Assembly: GCA_964345475.1 (NCBI GenBank)
Contig: CAYFQW010000002.1
Coordinates: forward strand, 118,611 to 182,610
DNA length: 64,000 bases
From: WRIS01 sp964345475
GTDB taxonomy: Bacteria; Actinomycetota; Coriobacteriia; Coriobacteriales; Eggerthellaceae
Direction of reading: 5' to 3'
Part shown: positions 44,940-53,779 of the stretch, in pieces
How the letters are laid out: every line of letters begins with the position of its first letter
Numbering within the stretch: the first letter of the stretch is position 1
Made by a program: the position numbers and the translations under genes
Notes under the pieces: generated by a model
Seen by the model: only the letters and a program-made list of their open reading frames with translations
The model's database searches: none
Told to the model about the DNA's origin: nothing

Positions 44940-45978
44940 TGTGCATTAACTCCTTGAAACGTATGAGCAACTCATCCTCTGTCGAAGATTCTCCGAGAAT
45001 ATCTAACAGGTCATACATACTTATAGATTCTTCTTCAAGATAGACAGTACTATAGTCTGTGACTCCGGCCAAATTGGCGGCTTTCTCTATAGCATCCTCG
45101 AGCGTTCCGATATCGTCTGCTAAGCCATTTTCAACTGCAGCCACACCCGTAAAAGTAAGTCCCGTAGCAAGTTCTCGAACCTGCTCGATACTTAAATTAC
45201 GCCCTTCGGCGACAGCTTCTATGAAGTACCCATTAATCTCATCAACCATGTCTTGATAATATTGGCGCTCTTCTTCGGTCAAGGGGCGGTTGCCATAGCT
45301 TGAGTCTTTACTCTCGGCAGAGGTAATGTCCTCGATATTGATACCGAGCTTTTCATACAACCCCGAGAGATCCGTAATAGACATAGCTGTACCAATCGAT
45401 CCAATGGCAGTTGTTTTAGCCGTAAATATGAAGTCTGCCTGCGAAGAGAGCTCATAAGCTGCGCTCGCATTCATCGATGCACTCGAAACGACTATTGGCT
45501 TACTGAAGTTTCGAACGTAATTGGTCATCTCCTCGCCTGCAGTAGCGACACCCCCGCCAGAATTGACGCGTAAGACCACGGCTTTTATCTTGTTGTTTTC
45601 TTCTGCCCTATCAAGCTGATACTTCAAGCCTTCGGGGCTTGAGTTGGAACCGTCATATTGTATGGTTCCATTGATTTCGATGATGGCAATACTATCCTCT
45701 GAAAGATAAGCTATATCGCTTGATTGAGAGCCATACACGCCACCCAAAGAAGACGAAAGCATTTCTGAACAAGAAACCATGCCTACAGCGATTAAGGCAC
45801 AGAGAGAAACGATTGCGATGATAGCAACTATCCAGCCTTTACCTGACTTTTTGGTAGTATTTCCTGCAGGGGTTCCCTGCGCTTGCACATAGACAGGTTG
45901 GGGGGCTCCAGCCTGTCTATAATTTTGAGCTTGACTTTGCTGCCAGGCTTGTTGCTGCCAATTTTGCTGATTGTTCAT
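44920..45978 (-). CDS. sppA: Signal peptide peptidase SppA
   Basis: 352 residues from ATG 45978 (GGAAGG 7 bases upstream). The cytoplasmic N-terminus is rich in Gln and Trp (QQNWQQQAWQQSQ and PQPVYVQAQG), then a membrane anchor near residues 50-70. The protease domain follows, with VVLRVNSGGGVATAGEEM, the Ser nucleophile in SASMNASAAYELSS and the lysine base likely in ESKDSSYGNRPLTEEE. It cleaves leftover signal peptides in the membrane. It is the short form (one domain). The end overlaps the metG start. Confidence 0.9.
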   Translation of the reverse strand: MNNQQNWQQQAWQQSQAQNYRQAGAPQPVYVQAQGTPAGNTTKKSGKGWIVAIIAIVSLCALIAVGMVSCSEMLSSSLGGVYGSQSSDIAYLSEDSIAIIEINGTIQYDGSNSSPEGLKYQLDRAEENNKIKAVVLRVNSGGGVATAGEEMTNYVRNFSKPIVVSSASMNASAAYELSSQADFIFTAKTTAIGSIGTAMSITDLSGLYEKLGINIEDITSAESKDSSYGNRPLTEEERQYYQDMVDEINGYFIEAVAEGRNLSIEQVRELATGLTFTGVAAVENGLADDIGTLEDAIEKAANLAGVTDYSTVYLEEESISMYDLLDILGESSTEDELLIRFKELMHNGSFAY

Positions 45979-46034
45979 ATCAGTCCTTCCACCTTGCTGA
46001 GGCGTGTGCACGGCAGAGCGAGCAAGGTCACCTT

Positions 46035-46063
46035 ACTATAATTTTACCCGGAACAAAAGGCAA
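46035..46063 (-). promoter_or_regulatory. Possible sppA promoter
   Basis: TTGCCT and TATAGT on the minus strand, 17 bases apart, 57 bases upstream of the sppA ATG and downstream of rho. Confidence 0.45.
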
Positions 46064-46201
46064 AGGGAGTTGTTGCTTCCATCTCGCCGTCCAGGTCGAA
46101 AGCCACAATATCAAGAACTACTATACCAACAAGCATTGCCAGCACCAACCAAATACAGCAAAGACTCTCTTGAAACTCAAGAAACCCTATATAGAAAAAC
46201 A

Positions 46202-47866
46202 CTAAAATTCAAAATTGTCGTCGCTTTTGTTTGCTTGGGCTTTTTTTGCAGTGCGCAGGAGAAATTCTTGATTATTGTTTGTTTGCCTGAGCGAGTTTAT
46301 AAGCATACTCATGGCGCGCTCTGTATTATTCATATTTGCTAAAATTCGACGGACTGCCCATATGAGCGGAGCTTCTTGAGGATCGAGAAGAAGATCTTCC
46401 CGACGTGTTCCAGAAGCAACTGGATCGATGGCGGGGAAAATGCGCCGATCGGAAAGGTATCGATCGAGCTTAAGCTCCATGTTGCCTGTCCCTTTGAATT
46501 CCTCAAAGATGACCTCATCCATCTTAGAGCCCGTATCTACAAGAGCAGATGCGAGAATAGTGAGGGACCCGCCGCCTTCGATATTACGTGCAGCACCTAA
46601 AAAGCGTTTGGGTGGATACAGGGCCGTCGAATCGACACCACCTGACAAAATTCTACCAGATGCTGGCTGGGCCAGGTTATATGCACGGGCTAAGCGAGTA
46701 AGCGAGTCGAGAAGAATAACGACATCCTTACCCGTTTCAACCAAGCGTTTAGCTCTCTCAATCACTAGTTCAGCTACGGCGATATGGTTCTCGCTCGGCA
46801 TGTCGAATGTTGAAGAAATCACTTCGCCCTTGATAGAGCGCTCCATATCAGTTACTTCTTCAGGTCTTTCATCAACTAAAAGACACATAAGATGCACTTC
46901 GGGATTGTTCGCAGAGATGGATGCGGCAATATCCTTGAGGATGGTCGTCTTCCCTGCTTTGGGCGGAGAAACAATAAGACCGCGCTGCCCTTTGCCAATG
47001 GGGGCAGCCAAGTCAATCACACGGGCTGTTATAGTATTTTTGCCGTGCTCCATCCACAGTCGCTCGTCAGGATATACCGGCGTTAATTCAGAGAAACGGA
47101 CACGTTTTCCTATTTCATCTGCAGGAATACCATTAATGCTATTCAGCTTCTGAATGGCAGCATACTTCTCATTTTCACGAGCAGGACGAACCTGGCCGTT
47201 TATATAATCACCCTTGCGAAGCCCATTGCGACGTATGAGAGAAAGGCTCACGTACGCATCTGTTTCACTCGGAAGGTATCCTTGGGTTCGGAGAAAGCCA
47301 TAGCCGTCTGCCAAGATATCGAGGATGCCCTCAACGTCGACAAAACCTTCGGCTTTAACACTTTCTTCATAGACCTTTTGAACAAGGTCTGCCTTTTTGA
47401 GTCCCGCGACCTCTATATGAAGCTCTTTTGCTCTTTCCTTGAGCTCTGCAACTTTAAGCGCGGTCAACTCTTCGAGCGTAATCTGGGGAGCAACTTGACC
47501 GTTGCGGTTCTGCCCCTGCTGCGGTCTACGAGCGCGCTTAGTGTTGCTGCGGTTAGAAGGCTTAGAGCCTCCCTGCTTGCTCGATGGCTTCACAGAGGAT
47601 TGGCGGGCTTTGGTCACCTTGGAAACTGTTTTTTCAGGGCCTTTATAATCCTGGGTGCTTTTCTTTTCCCCAGAACCATCGCTTGTATCAGTTGCTGTCC
47701 TAGTTCTTTTTTCGTCCTTTTTTGTAGAGGTGCTCTTGCTTGTTGCACGCTCCTCTTCAGGAGTAACCGTCGTACGGCGTGCTCGTGGCTTACGTTTCAC
47801 GGGCTCAATGTCGGAAGAAGGCTTTTCTTCCAGGATTACGCTTGATTTTTCTTCATTGTCGCTCAT
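46202..47866 (-). CDS. rho: Transcription termination factor Rho
   Basis: 554 residues. The first ~120 are a Lys/Arg/Ser/Thr-rich low-complexity extension, then an N-terminal helical subdomain (LTALKVAELKERAKEL), the cold-shock-like RNA domain (LRTQGYLPSETDAYVS) and the hexameric ATPase with PPKAGKTTILKD, LLVDERPEEVTDM and LLDSLTRLARAYN. The long basic N-terminus is typical of high-GC Gram-positive Rho and binds RNA. Start overlaps the transaldolase end by 4 bases. With intrinsic terminators sparse in the window, Rho probably ends many of these transcripts. Confidence 0.96.
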   Translation of the reverse strand: MSDNEEKSSVILEEKPSSDIEPVKRKPRARRTTVTPEEERATSKSTSTKKDEKRTRTATDTSDGSGEKKSTQDYKGPEKTVSKVTKARQSSVKPSSKQGGSKPSNRSNTKRARRPQQGQNRNGQVAPQITLEELTALKVAELKERAKELHIEVAGLKKADLVQKVYEESVKAEGFVDVEGILDILADGYGFLRTQGYLPSETDAYVSLSLIRRNGLRKGDYINGQVRPARENEKYAAIQKLNSINGIPADEIGKRVRFSELTPVYPDERLWMEHGKNTITARVIDLAAPIGKGQRGLIVSPPKAGKTTILKDIAASISANNPEVHLMCLLVDERPEEVTDMERSIKGEVISSTFDMPSENHIAVAELVIERAKRLVETGKDVVILLDSLTRLARAYNLAQPASGRILSGGVDSTALYPPKRFLGAARNIEGGGSLTILASALVDTGSKMDEVIFEEFKGTGNMELKLDRYLSDRRIFPAIDPVASGTRREDLLLDPQEAPLIWAVRRILANMNNTERAMSMLINSLRQTNNNQEFLLRTAKKAQANKSDDNFEF

Positions 47867-48543
47867 GCATTTTTAACTTTCTCCCAGTCTTTCATAAATG
47901 AATCTAGTCCGCGTTCGGTAAGCGGATGGAAAAGCATCTTCTTCAACACATTGAAAGGAATAGTAGCAATGTCAGCGCCCATCAGGGCTGCCTGGGTCAC
48001 ATGGTGTGCACTGCGAATCGATGCGGCAATAATTTCAACCGACTCATCTTTTGCTGCACAGTCAGAAAAATCGTAATTGTTGACTGCTATGACGATATCC
48101 TCAAGCTGGGAAAGGCCGTCTTCGGAAATATCATCGAACCTGCCAACGAAAGGACTGATATACCGTGCGCCTGAACGAGCGGCTAGTATCGCCTGAGGTA
48201 CGGTAAAGCAGAGGGTCATATTGACTTCGATGCCTTCCTTCGACAGTACATGAGTAGCGGCCAAACCTTCGACCATTGTGGGTATCTTTACAACCACATT
48301 AGGGGCGAGAGCAGCGAGCTCCCTCCCTTCGCGAATTATATCTTCACGTGTCATCGCGAGGGTTTCTGCGGAAACTGGTCCGTCCACGATGTCACAAATA
48401 CGTTTGATATGGTTCGGAAAATCAGAAACACTGCCTCCGACTCGTGCATACAGCGAGGGATTGGTGGTAACACCAGCTAAAACACCCCAACTTGCCGCCT
48501 CTTCTATCTCAGCAAGATCGGCGGTATCCAAAAAAAACTTCAC
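47863..48543 (-). CDS. Transaldolase / fructose-6-phosphate aldolase family
   Basis: 226 residues, the short TalC/FSA-type. MKFFLDTADLAEIEEA at the N-terminus, GVTTNPSLYARVGG, and the Schiff-base lysine in NVVVKIPTMVEGLAA (near residue 85). ISPFVGRFDDISEDG is also conserved. Whether it acts as a transaldolase in the pentose phosphate pathway or as an aldolase cannot be told from sequence. Translationally coupled to rho by a 4-base overlap. Confidence 0.9.
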   Translation of the reverse strand: MKFFLDTADLAEIEEAASWGVLAGVTTNPSLYARVGGSVSDFPNHIKRICDIVDGPVSAETLAMTREDIIREGRELAALAPNVVVKIPTMVEGLAATHVLSKEGIEVNMTLCFTVPQAILAARSGARYISPFVGRFDDISEDGLSQLEDIVIAVNNYDFSDCAAKDESVEIIAASIRSAHHVTQAALMGADIATIPFNVLKKMLFHPLTERGLDSFMKDWEKVKNA

Positions 48544-48717
48544 CTCTGTCCTCCTTCTACCATAAGGTATTTACGCAGAGTATCTGCACTACGATAGATT
48601 TCGCATAGGGATTCTAACAAAAAACGATTCTTTCAATGGGATTCATAAGAACTGCGTCTATGATAACTCAAGCCTATAGGGCTTTCAAGAGTTTTTCTTA
48701 GCGCATCACAGCTCATA

Positions 48718-49050
48718 TTATCTGAAACTTTTAAAAAAACAAGTGTTTGCCCCTGTGTGGCAAGCAGGTCCTTTTGGGTGCACCAAAGCGAGAAGCGTGT
48801 CCCCGTCGCAGTCGTACCGTAGGTCGACCAGGGCCTGTGTGTTGCCGCTCGTCTCCCCCTTATGCCATAGCTCCGAACGACTTCGAGACCAAAACCACAT
48901 GCTTTTCTCAGCAAGTGTTTTTCTGAGAGATTCCTCATTCATCCACGCCATCATAAGAACTTCTTGCGTAGCGGCATCTTGGACAATGCAAGGGATAAGG
49001 CCTTTGTCAGTGAATTTTAATTGAGGAAAATCCTCTGCATCTTTTGCCAC
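48718..49050 (-). CDS. hisI: Phosphoribosyl-AMP cyclohydrolase
   Basis: 110 residues, GTG start. HisI alone, without the HisE domain often fused to it. Zinc and magnesium ligands appear in DLRYDCDGDTLL and PACHTGANTCF. It opens the adenine ring of phosphoribosyl-AMP. The last gene of the histidine run, 78 bases after hisF. Confidence 0.93.
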   Translation of the reverse strand: MAKDAEDFPQLKFTDKGLIPCIVQDAATQEVLMMAWMNEESLRKTLAEKSMWFWSRSRSELWHKGETSGNTQALVDLRYDCDGDTLLALVHPKGPACHTGANTCFFKSFR

Positions 49051-49128
49051 TCTTCTACATGCCTCTCTCTATTCTAAAACACAGCAGTAGCGACACAAGC
49101 ACCTGTATCCTACCATAAAGTCATATCC

Positions 49129-49893
49129 TCATAGGCTGACAGAAATGCCCTGTTTGCACATATATTCCTTCACCTGAGAGACGGTATATGTCCCGAAATG
49201 AAAAATAGAGGCAGCTAAAACGGCATCAGCTTCCCCGTCTATAACCACCTCGGCAAATTGTTCAAGCGATCCTGCGCCACCTGAAGCTATAACGGGGATC
49301 TCTACGGCACGTACGACACTTCTCGTCAGAGCACAATCAAAACCCTCGCAACTGCCATCACGATCCATGCTCGTAAGCAAGATCTCTCCGGCGCCTCGCC
49401 GTTCAGCTTCCTGGGCCCACTCTACCGCATCAAGTCCTGTGGCTTTTTTACCTCCTGAAGCATATACTTCCCACTTGTTAGGGTTTCCTGCGATCTGTTT
49501 TGCGTCTATGGCACAGACGATGGCTTGTTTACCGAGAGTACGGGCTGCCTCGCTTAAGAGCTCGGGACGCGCAATGGCTGCAGAGCCGATCGACACCTTC
49601 GCAGCACCTTTTGCAAAGATAGCCTCCATGTGGCTGACAGTACGAAGCCCTCCACCAAACCCAAAAGGCACTTCAAGCACCTGGCTGGCTCGAGCAAGCA
49701 TATCAATCATGGCGTCTTTACTTTTATCGTCTGCAGCGATATCGAGAAAGAACACCTCATCGGCTTTTTGTCTGCTGTATACTGCTGCTAGCTCAACAGG
49801 ATCTCCCGCATCGCGAAGGTTGAGAAAATTTACGCCTTTTACAACACGGCCATCCTTAATATCCATGCAAGCAATTACTCTTTTTATTGACAT
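49129..49893 (-). CDS. hisF: Imidazole glycerol phosphate synthase, cyclase subunit
   Basis: 254 residues, a TIM barrel. RVIACMDIKDGRVVKGVNF holds the first catalytic Asp, GEILLTSMDRDGSCEGFD the second. It uses ammonia from the HisH glutaminase to form IGP and AICAR. hisH is not in this cluster, although it normally lies between hisB and hisA. Confidence 0.95.
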   Translation of the reverse strand: MSIKRVIACMDIKDGRVVKGVNFLNLRDAGDPVELAAVYSRQKADEVFFLDIAADDKSKDAMIDMLARASQVLEVPFGFGGGLRTVSHMEAIFAKGAAKVSIGSAAIARPELLSEAARTLGKQAIVCAIDAKQIAGNPNKWEVYASGGKKATGLDAVEWAQEAERRGAGEILLTSMDRDGSCEGFDCALTRSVVRAVEIPVIASGGAGSLEQFAEVVIDGEADAVLAASIFHFGTYTVSQVKEYMCKQGISVSL

Positions 49894-49941
49894 ATGGCAG
49901 TCTCCTCAAGCTTTAGTGGGCCAAAACAGGGTCTCGAACTT

Positions 49942-50670
49942 TTATTTTGCCTTCTTACAGATTTGTATAGCTTCTCCAATGTCAAGGGATCCTTCGTACA
50001 GGGCCCTCCCAACAATGACTCCTTCGATGCTGTCTGCGACCTTCGCTAGGTTTGCAATATCGTCTATACCCGATACTCCTCCCGAAGCTACAACTGGGTT
50101 TCCGAATATTTTTGCTATTTCAACATACCGCCCAACGTCAAGGCCTGTTTGCATGCCATCTCGTGAAATATCTGTATACACGAGGTGCTCAAATCCGAGC
50201 TGCGCAACATTGTATATAAGGGATTCAGCGGAAAGACCGGCGCCCTCACGCCAGCCTTCAACAGCAACTTCACCCTGGCGAGCATCAACACCAGCGGCTA
50301 AAAGCCCTCCGAACCGTTCTATAGCCTCACGGGCAAAGTCTGGGTCATTCACAAGAGATGTTCCGAGTACCGCACGACTCACGCCTGCTTGCTCCAAACG
50401 CTCCAAAGCCTCAAGGCTTCGTATGCCTCCCCCTACTTCAACTTTAAGAGAGGTGGCTTCCAAAATGTCTTCTATGGTAGAGATATTCTCACTAATTCCT
50501 GATCGAGCACCATCGAGATCAACCACGTGAAGCCAGACGGCTCCAGCGTCTTCAAAAATCTTTGCTTGTTCAAGGGGGCTATCATGATAAATCTTTACTT
50601 TTGTATAGTCACCTTTTTCAAGACGTACTGCCTTTCCGTCTAAAATATCAATAGCGGGGAAAAGCTCCAT
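49942..50670 (-). CDS. hisA: ProFAR isomerase
   Basis: 242 residues, a TIM barrel paralogous to HisF. FPAIDILDGKAVRLEKGDY at the N-terminus with the catalytic Asp, and VYTDISRDGMQTG with the second. Preceded by AAAAGGAG. An amadori-type isomerase of histidine synthesis. In some Actinobacteria it also serves tryptophan synthesis (PriA); no trp gene is here to judge. Confidence 0.94.
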   Translation of the reverse strand: MELFPAIDILDGKAVRLEKGDYTKVKIYHDSPLEQAKIFEDAGAVWLHVVDLDGARSGISENISTIEDILEATSLKVEVGGGIRSLEALERLEQAGVSRAVLGTSLVNDPDFAREAIERFGGLLAAGVDARQGEVAVEGWREGAGLSAESLIYNVAQLGFEHLVYTDISRDGMQTGLDVGRYVEIAKIFGNPVVASGGVSGIDDIANLAKVADSIEGVIVGRALYEGSLDIGEAIQICKKAK

Positions 50671-50711
50671 GTATTGCTCCTTTTCTGCCTATACTCAGCT
50701 AGCATCTTCAA

Positions 50712-51320
50712 TCACAGGCTGCCTTTTGTTGAAGGCAGGACATCGGGGATCCTCGGATTTATCTCAAAGGCTGTGCACAGTGCTCGTGCTACCGCCTTAA
50801 ATGCCGCTTCGATAATGTGGTGCGAATTCTCGCCGGAAAGGCTTTTGATATGCAGCGTTATATCCGCATTGCTCGCCAATGCTATAAAAAATTCCTTCGC
50901 AAGGCTCGTATCGAAAGTTCCGATTATTTCAATAGGAAGCGAAACGTCATAGTGCAGCTGACCCCGACCCGAAACATCGCAAGAGGCCATTAGAAGAGCT
51001 TCGTCCATAGGCACAAAAGCCGTGCCGAAGCGAACAATACCCCGCTTGTCTCCTAGCGCTTGCTTGATTGCCTGGCCCAGTACTATCCCAACATCTTCCA
51101 CCGTATGATGCGCATCTACTTCAGTATCGCCTTTAGCATCTATGCTCATATCAAAAAGCCCGTGCTGAGCGAAGGCCTCCATCATATGGTCGAAAAAAGG
51201 CACCCCCGTACATACCTCTACACGCCCAGTTCCTTCTATACCCAATCGCAAATTGATATCGGTTTCCCTGGTGGTACGTCGAATCTCAACGAAATCTTTT
51301 CTTTGACCAGCTTTGCACAT
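50712..51320 (-). CDS. hisB: Imidazoleglycerol-phosphate dehydratase
   Basis: 202 residues, the monofunctional dehydratase without the phosphatase domain. It has RTTRETDINLRLGIEGTGRV, the metal-binding DAHHTVEDVGIVLG and NSHHIIEAAFKA repeats (His-His-x-x-Glu). AGGAG precedes the ATG. The histidinol phosphatase needed after HisC is not in the cluster. Confidence 0.95.
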   Translation of the reverse strand: MCKAGQRKDFVEIRRTTRETDINLRLGIEGTGRVEVCTGVPFFDHMMEAFAQHGLFDMSIDAKGDTEVDAHHTVEDVGIVLGQAIKQALGDKRGIVRFGTAFVPMDEALLMASCDVSGRGQLHYDVSLPIEIIGTFDTSLAKEFFIALASNADITLHIKSLSGENSHHIIEAAFKAVARALCTAFEINPRIPDVLPSTKGSL

Positions 51321-51365
51321 CTGCTTCTCCTGTACTGTTATGTCGTGAATGTCAAAGGCTTCCCG

Positions 51366-52460
51366 CTACATACTTGCCTCGAGGCTTAAGCCCTTCCTCT
51401 TATTCAATAATTCTTTCAAGGCTGCATAAAAAGCTTCGTTTTCCTCAGGGCTGCCAATGCTTACTCTCAAGCAGTTTTTTAAGCCCTTCGCATGGGAAAA
51501 GTCGCGCACCAAGATGCCCTCATCATACAAGCCTTGCCATATTTCATGACTCCCTGCCACACGCATAAGAAGATAATTGGCGAAGCTGGGAAAAACCTCA
51601 AGCTCTTTCAAGCTGTGTAGTTTTTCATATAATTTCTCCCGCTCCGTGACAACTTCATCTATCGCGGGCAAAAATATATCGCGTGAACGATACACTTTCT
51701 CTCCGACTATCTGGCTGAATGTATCGACGGAATAGGGCTGGCGCACCTTCAAAAGTTCCGATACCACCTCGGGGGACGCAAGCAAATAACCTAATCGCAA
51801 GCCTGCGAGGCGGTATGCTTTTGAAAAAGTTCTCAGGATTGCAAGATTCGGATACGTTTTCACATAGTCGACCATGCTTGTGTCTGAAAACTCGACGTAC
51901 GCCTCGTCGAGCAAGACGAGGGTGTCGCTTGATTCTAAAAGCCTGCGCAGGAATTGAGGCTTCTCAAGGTTTCCTGTAGGGTTGTTAGGACTCGTCAAAA
52001 TAAGGTAGTCGATGTCTCCTTTTGAAACCCGCTCAAGGATAGCTTCCTCATCACTCGAAAAATCGGCCTTGCGCGGTATTTCAACAACCTGTGTATGGTT
52101 GAGCTGTGCATTATGCGCATACACTGAAAAAGTGGGCGGACAGTCGATGCAGATCCTCCCAGGCCCGCCCCAGGCAAGGGCGATATTGAAAAGAAGCTCA
52201 TCTCCCCCATTGCCTATAAGCACCTGATCGCAGCTCAGTCCGTAGCTTTGAGCTATCTCACTGCGTAGCTTATTTGCCAGCGGATCAGGATAACGATTCA
52301 AAGGGACCCTGTTTAAAGCCTCAGAAATTGACGCTTTCAATTCCTCGGGTAATTCTATGGCTGATTCATTAGCAGAAAGCACGCATTGTGCGGGAAGATA
52401 CTTTGGGTCATACGCCCGCATATCGGCTAAGTGCGGCGAGGCAGTCCTCACTTTTCTCAT
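51366..52460 (-). CDS. hisC: Histidinol-phosphate aminotransferase
   Basis: 364 residues, PLP fold type I. The PLP lysine is in RTFSKAYRLAGLRLGYLLA, and LTSPNNPTGN and LDEAYVEF are cofactor-site motifs. It overlaps hisD by 4 bases. Other aromatic aminotransferases look similar; the operon settles the role. Confidence 0.94.
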   Translation of the reverse strand: MRKVRTASPHLADMRAYDPKYLPAQCVLSANESAIELPEELKASISEALNRVPLNRYPDPLANKLRSEIAQSYGLSCDQVLIGNGGDELLFNIALAWGGPGRICIDCPPTFSVYAHNAQLNHTQVVEIPRKADFSSDEEAILERVSKGDIDYLILTSPNNPTGNLEKPQFLRRLLESSDTLVLLDEAYVEFSDTSMVDYVKTYPNLAILRTFSKAYRLAGLRLGYLLASPEVVSELLKVRQPYSVDTFSQIVGEKVYRSRDIFLPAIDEVVTEREKLYEKLHSLKELEVFPSFANYLLMRVAGSHEIWQGLYDEGILVRDFSHAKGLKNCLRVSIGSPEENEAFYAALKELLNKRKGLSLEASM

Positions 52461-53779
52461 GAATCAGATGCCTCCTCTACGCCTAAATTTACAGACTTCG
52501 CAAGACGGCAGCGATATTCGACGCTGCGGGCATGTGCCCAGAGGCCTTCGTGATCTGCAAGCGCCATAATGGCCGAAGCATCGTTTTCCAAGGCCTGTCT
52601 GCTATAACGGATAACGCTGGACTTCTTAACAAACTCATCAACCGATAATGGCGAAGAGAAACGAGCGGTACCGCCTGTGGGCAAGGTATGATTTGGGCCG
52701 GCGAGATAATCGCCTACTGCTTCCGGAGTCCATTCTCCCAAGAAAATTGACCCAGCGTTTCGGACTGAGCCCAATAAGTCAAAGGCATCTGGCATATGAA
52801 TCTCTAAGTGTTCAGGGGCTATCGTATTGATAGCATCAAAGGCGGCATCAAGCGTAGGGACTATCACAATGAGACCCTTATCCCGTAGCGAGCTAGATGT
52901 AATATCCGGGCGCTCAGAAGCTTCTAGGTGGACTTCGATAGCAGCTTCGACTGCATCGGCATAGGCAGTATCAAAAGTAATCAGATAGCAGCTTGCTAAA
53001 GGATCGTGTTCTGCCTGTGCCATCAGATCGATGGCGACTAAGGCAGGATCCGCATATTCATCTGCCAGAATACAAACTTCAGAAGGCCCAGCAATCATAT
53101 CGATGCCCACATCGCCCGAAACGATTTTCTTAGCTGCGGCAACATAGGCGTTGCCTGGACCAGTTATTTTGTCGACTGCCTTTATTTGTTCCGTGCCATA
53201 GGCCAGGGCCCCAACAGCCTGGGCTCCTCCTATTGTATAGATTTCAGTTACGCCAGAAATCTCACAGGCCACAAGAATGGCAGGATCTAATTCCCCTTCT
53301 TTGTTAGGAGGTGTCACGCATACGATACGGGAAACACCAGCGACGGAAGCAGGGGTAGCATTCATAAGCACCGATGAGGGGTATAGCGCACGCCCGCCAG
53401 GTACATAGATTCCTACTGAGTCGAGGGGGGTGACCTTACTTCCTACCAAAGCTCCATCTTCGCGGACACTAAACCAGCTTTGCTGCTTCTGGCGCTCATG
53501 ATACTCCCGTATTTGCTTTGATGCCCTCAAAAGGGCATCGGCTACAGCGGGATCGAGCTTGCCATATGCCCCATCAATGAGCTCTTGAGGTACTCGAAAC
53601 TTTTCGAGCTTGACCCCGTCAAAGCGTTCGGTAAAATCTATGAGGGCCTCATCACCCCGCTTGCGGACCTCTTCCACTATTTCTGTAGCAGCTACAAACG
53701 CATCAGCATTAAAGGCTCCGCTTCTATTGAGCTGGTCTGTCGAAAACTTCTCACCAGGTTGTAGCTCTATTCTTCTCAT
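52457..53779 (-). CDS. hisD: Histidinol dehydrogenase
   Basis: 440 residues. Oxidises histidinol to histidine in two NAD-linked steps, zinc-dependent. Conserved stretches are YVPGGRALYPSSVLM, GGAQAVGALAYGT, GPGNAYVAAAKKIV and GPSEVCILAD, with AQAEHDP giving a zinc ligand. Overlaps hisZG and hisC by 4 bases each (ATGA). Confidence 0.96.
   Translation of the reverse strand: MRRIELQPGEKFSTDQLNRSGAFNADAFVAATEIVEEVRKRGDEALIDFTERFDGVKLEKFRVPQELIDGAYGKLDPAVADALLRASKQIREYHERQKQQSWFSVREDGALVGSKVTPLDSVGIYVPGGRALYPSSVLMNATPASVAGVSRIVCVTPPNKEGELDPAILVACEISGVTEIYTIGGAQAVGALAYGTEQIKAVDKITGPGNAYVAAAKKIVSGDVGIDMIAGPSEVCILADEYADPALVAIDLMAQAEHDPLASCYLITFDTAYADAVEAAIEVHLEASERPDITSSSLRDKGLIVIVPTLDAAFDAINTIAPEHLEIHMPDAFDLLGSVRNAGSIFLGEWTPEAVGDYLAGPNHTLPTGGTARFSSPLSVDEFVKKSSVIRYSRQALENDASAIMALADHEGLWAHARSVEYRCRLAKSVNLGVEEASDS

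Noticed and set aside
46428..47153. A 241-codon plus-strand frame inside rho
   Set aside because: Antisense to the conserved Rho ATPase domain; no homology features.
49367..50530. A 387-codon plus-strand open frame across hisF and hisA
   Set aside because: It is antisense to two clearly real genes with intact catalytic motifs; Ser/Arg/Pro-rich composition typical of shadow frames.
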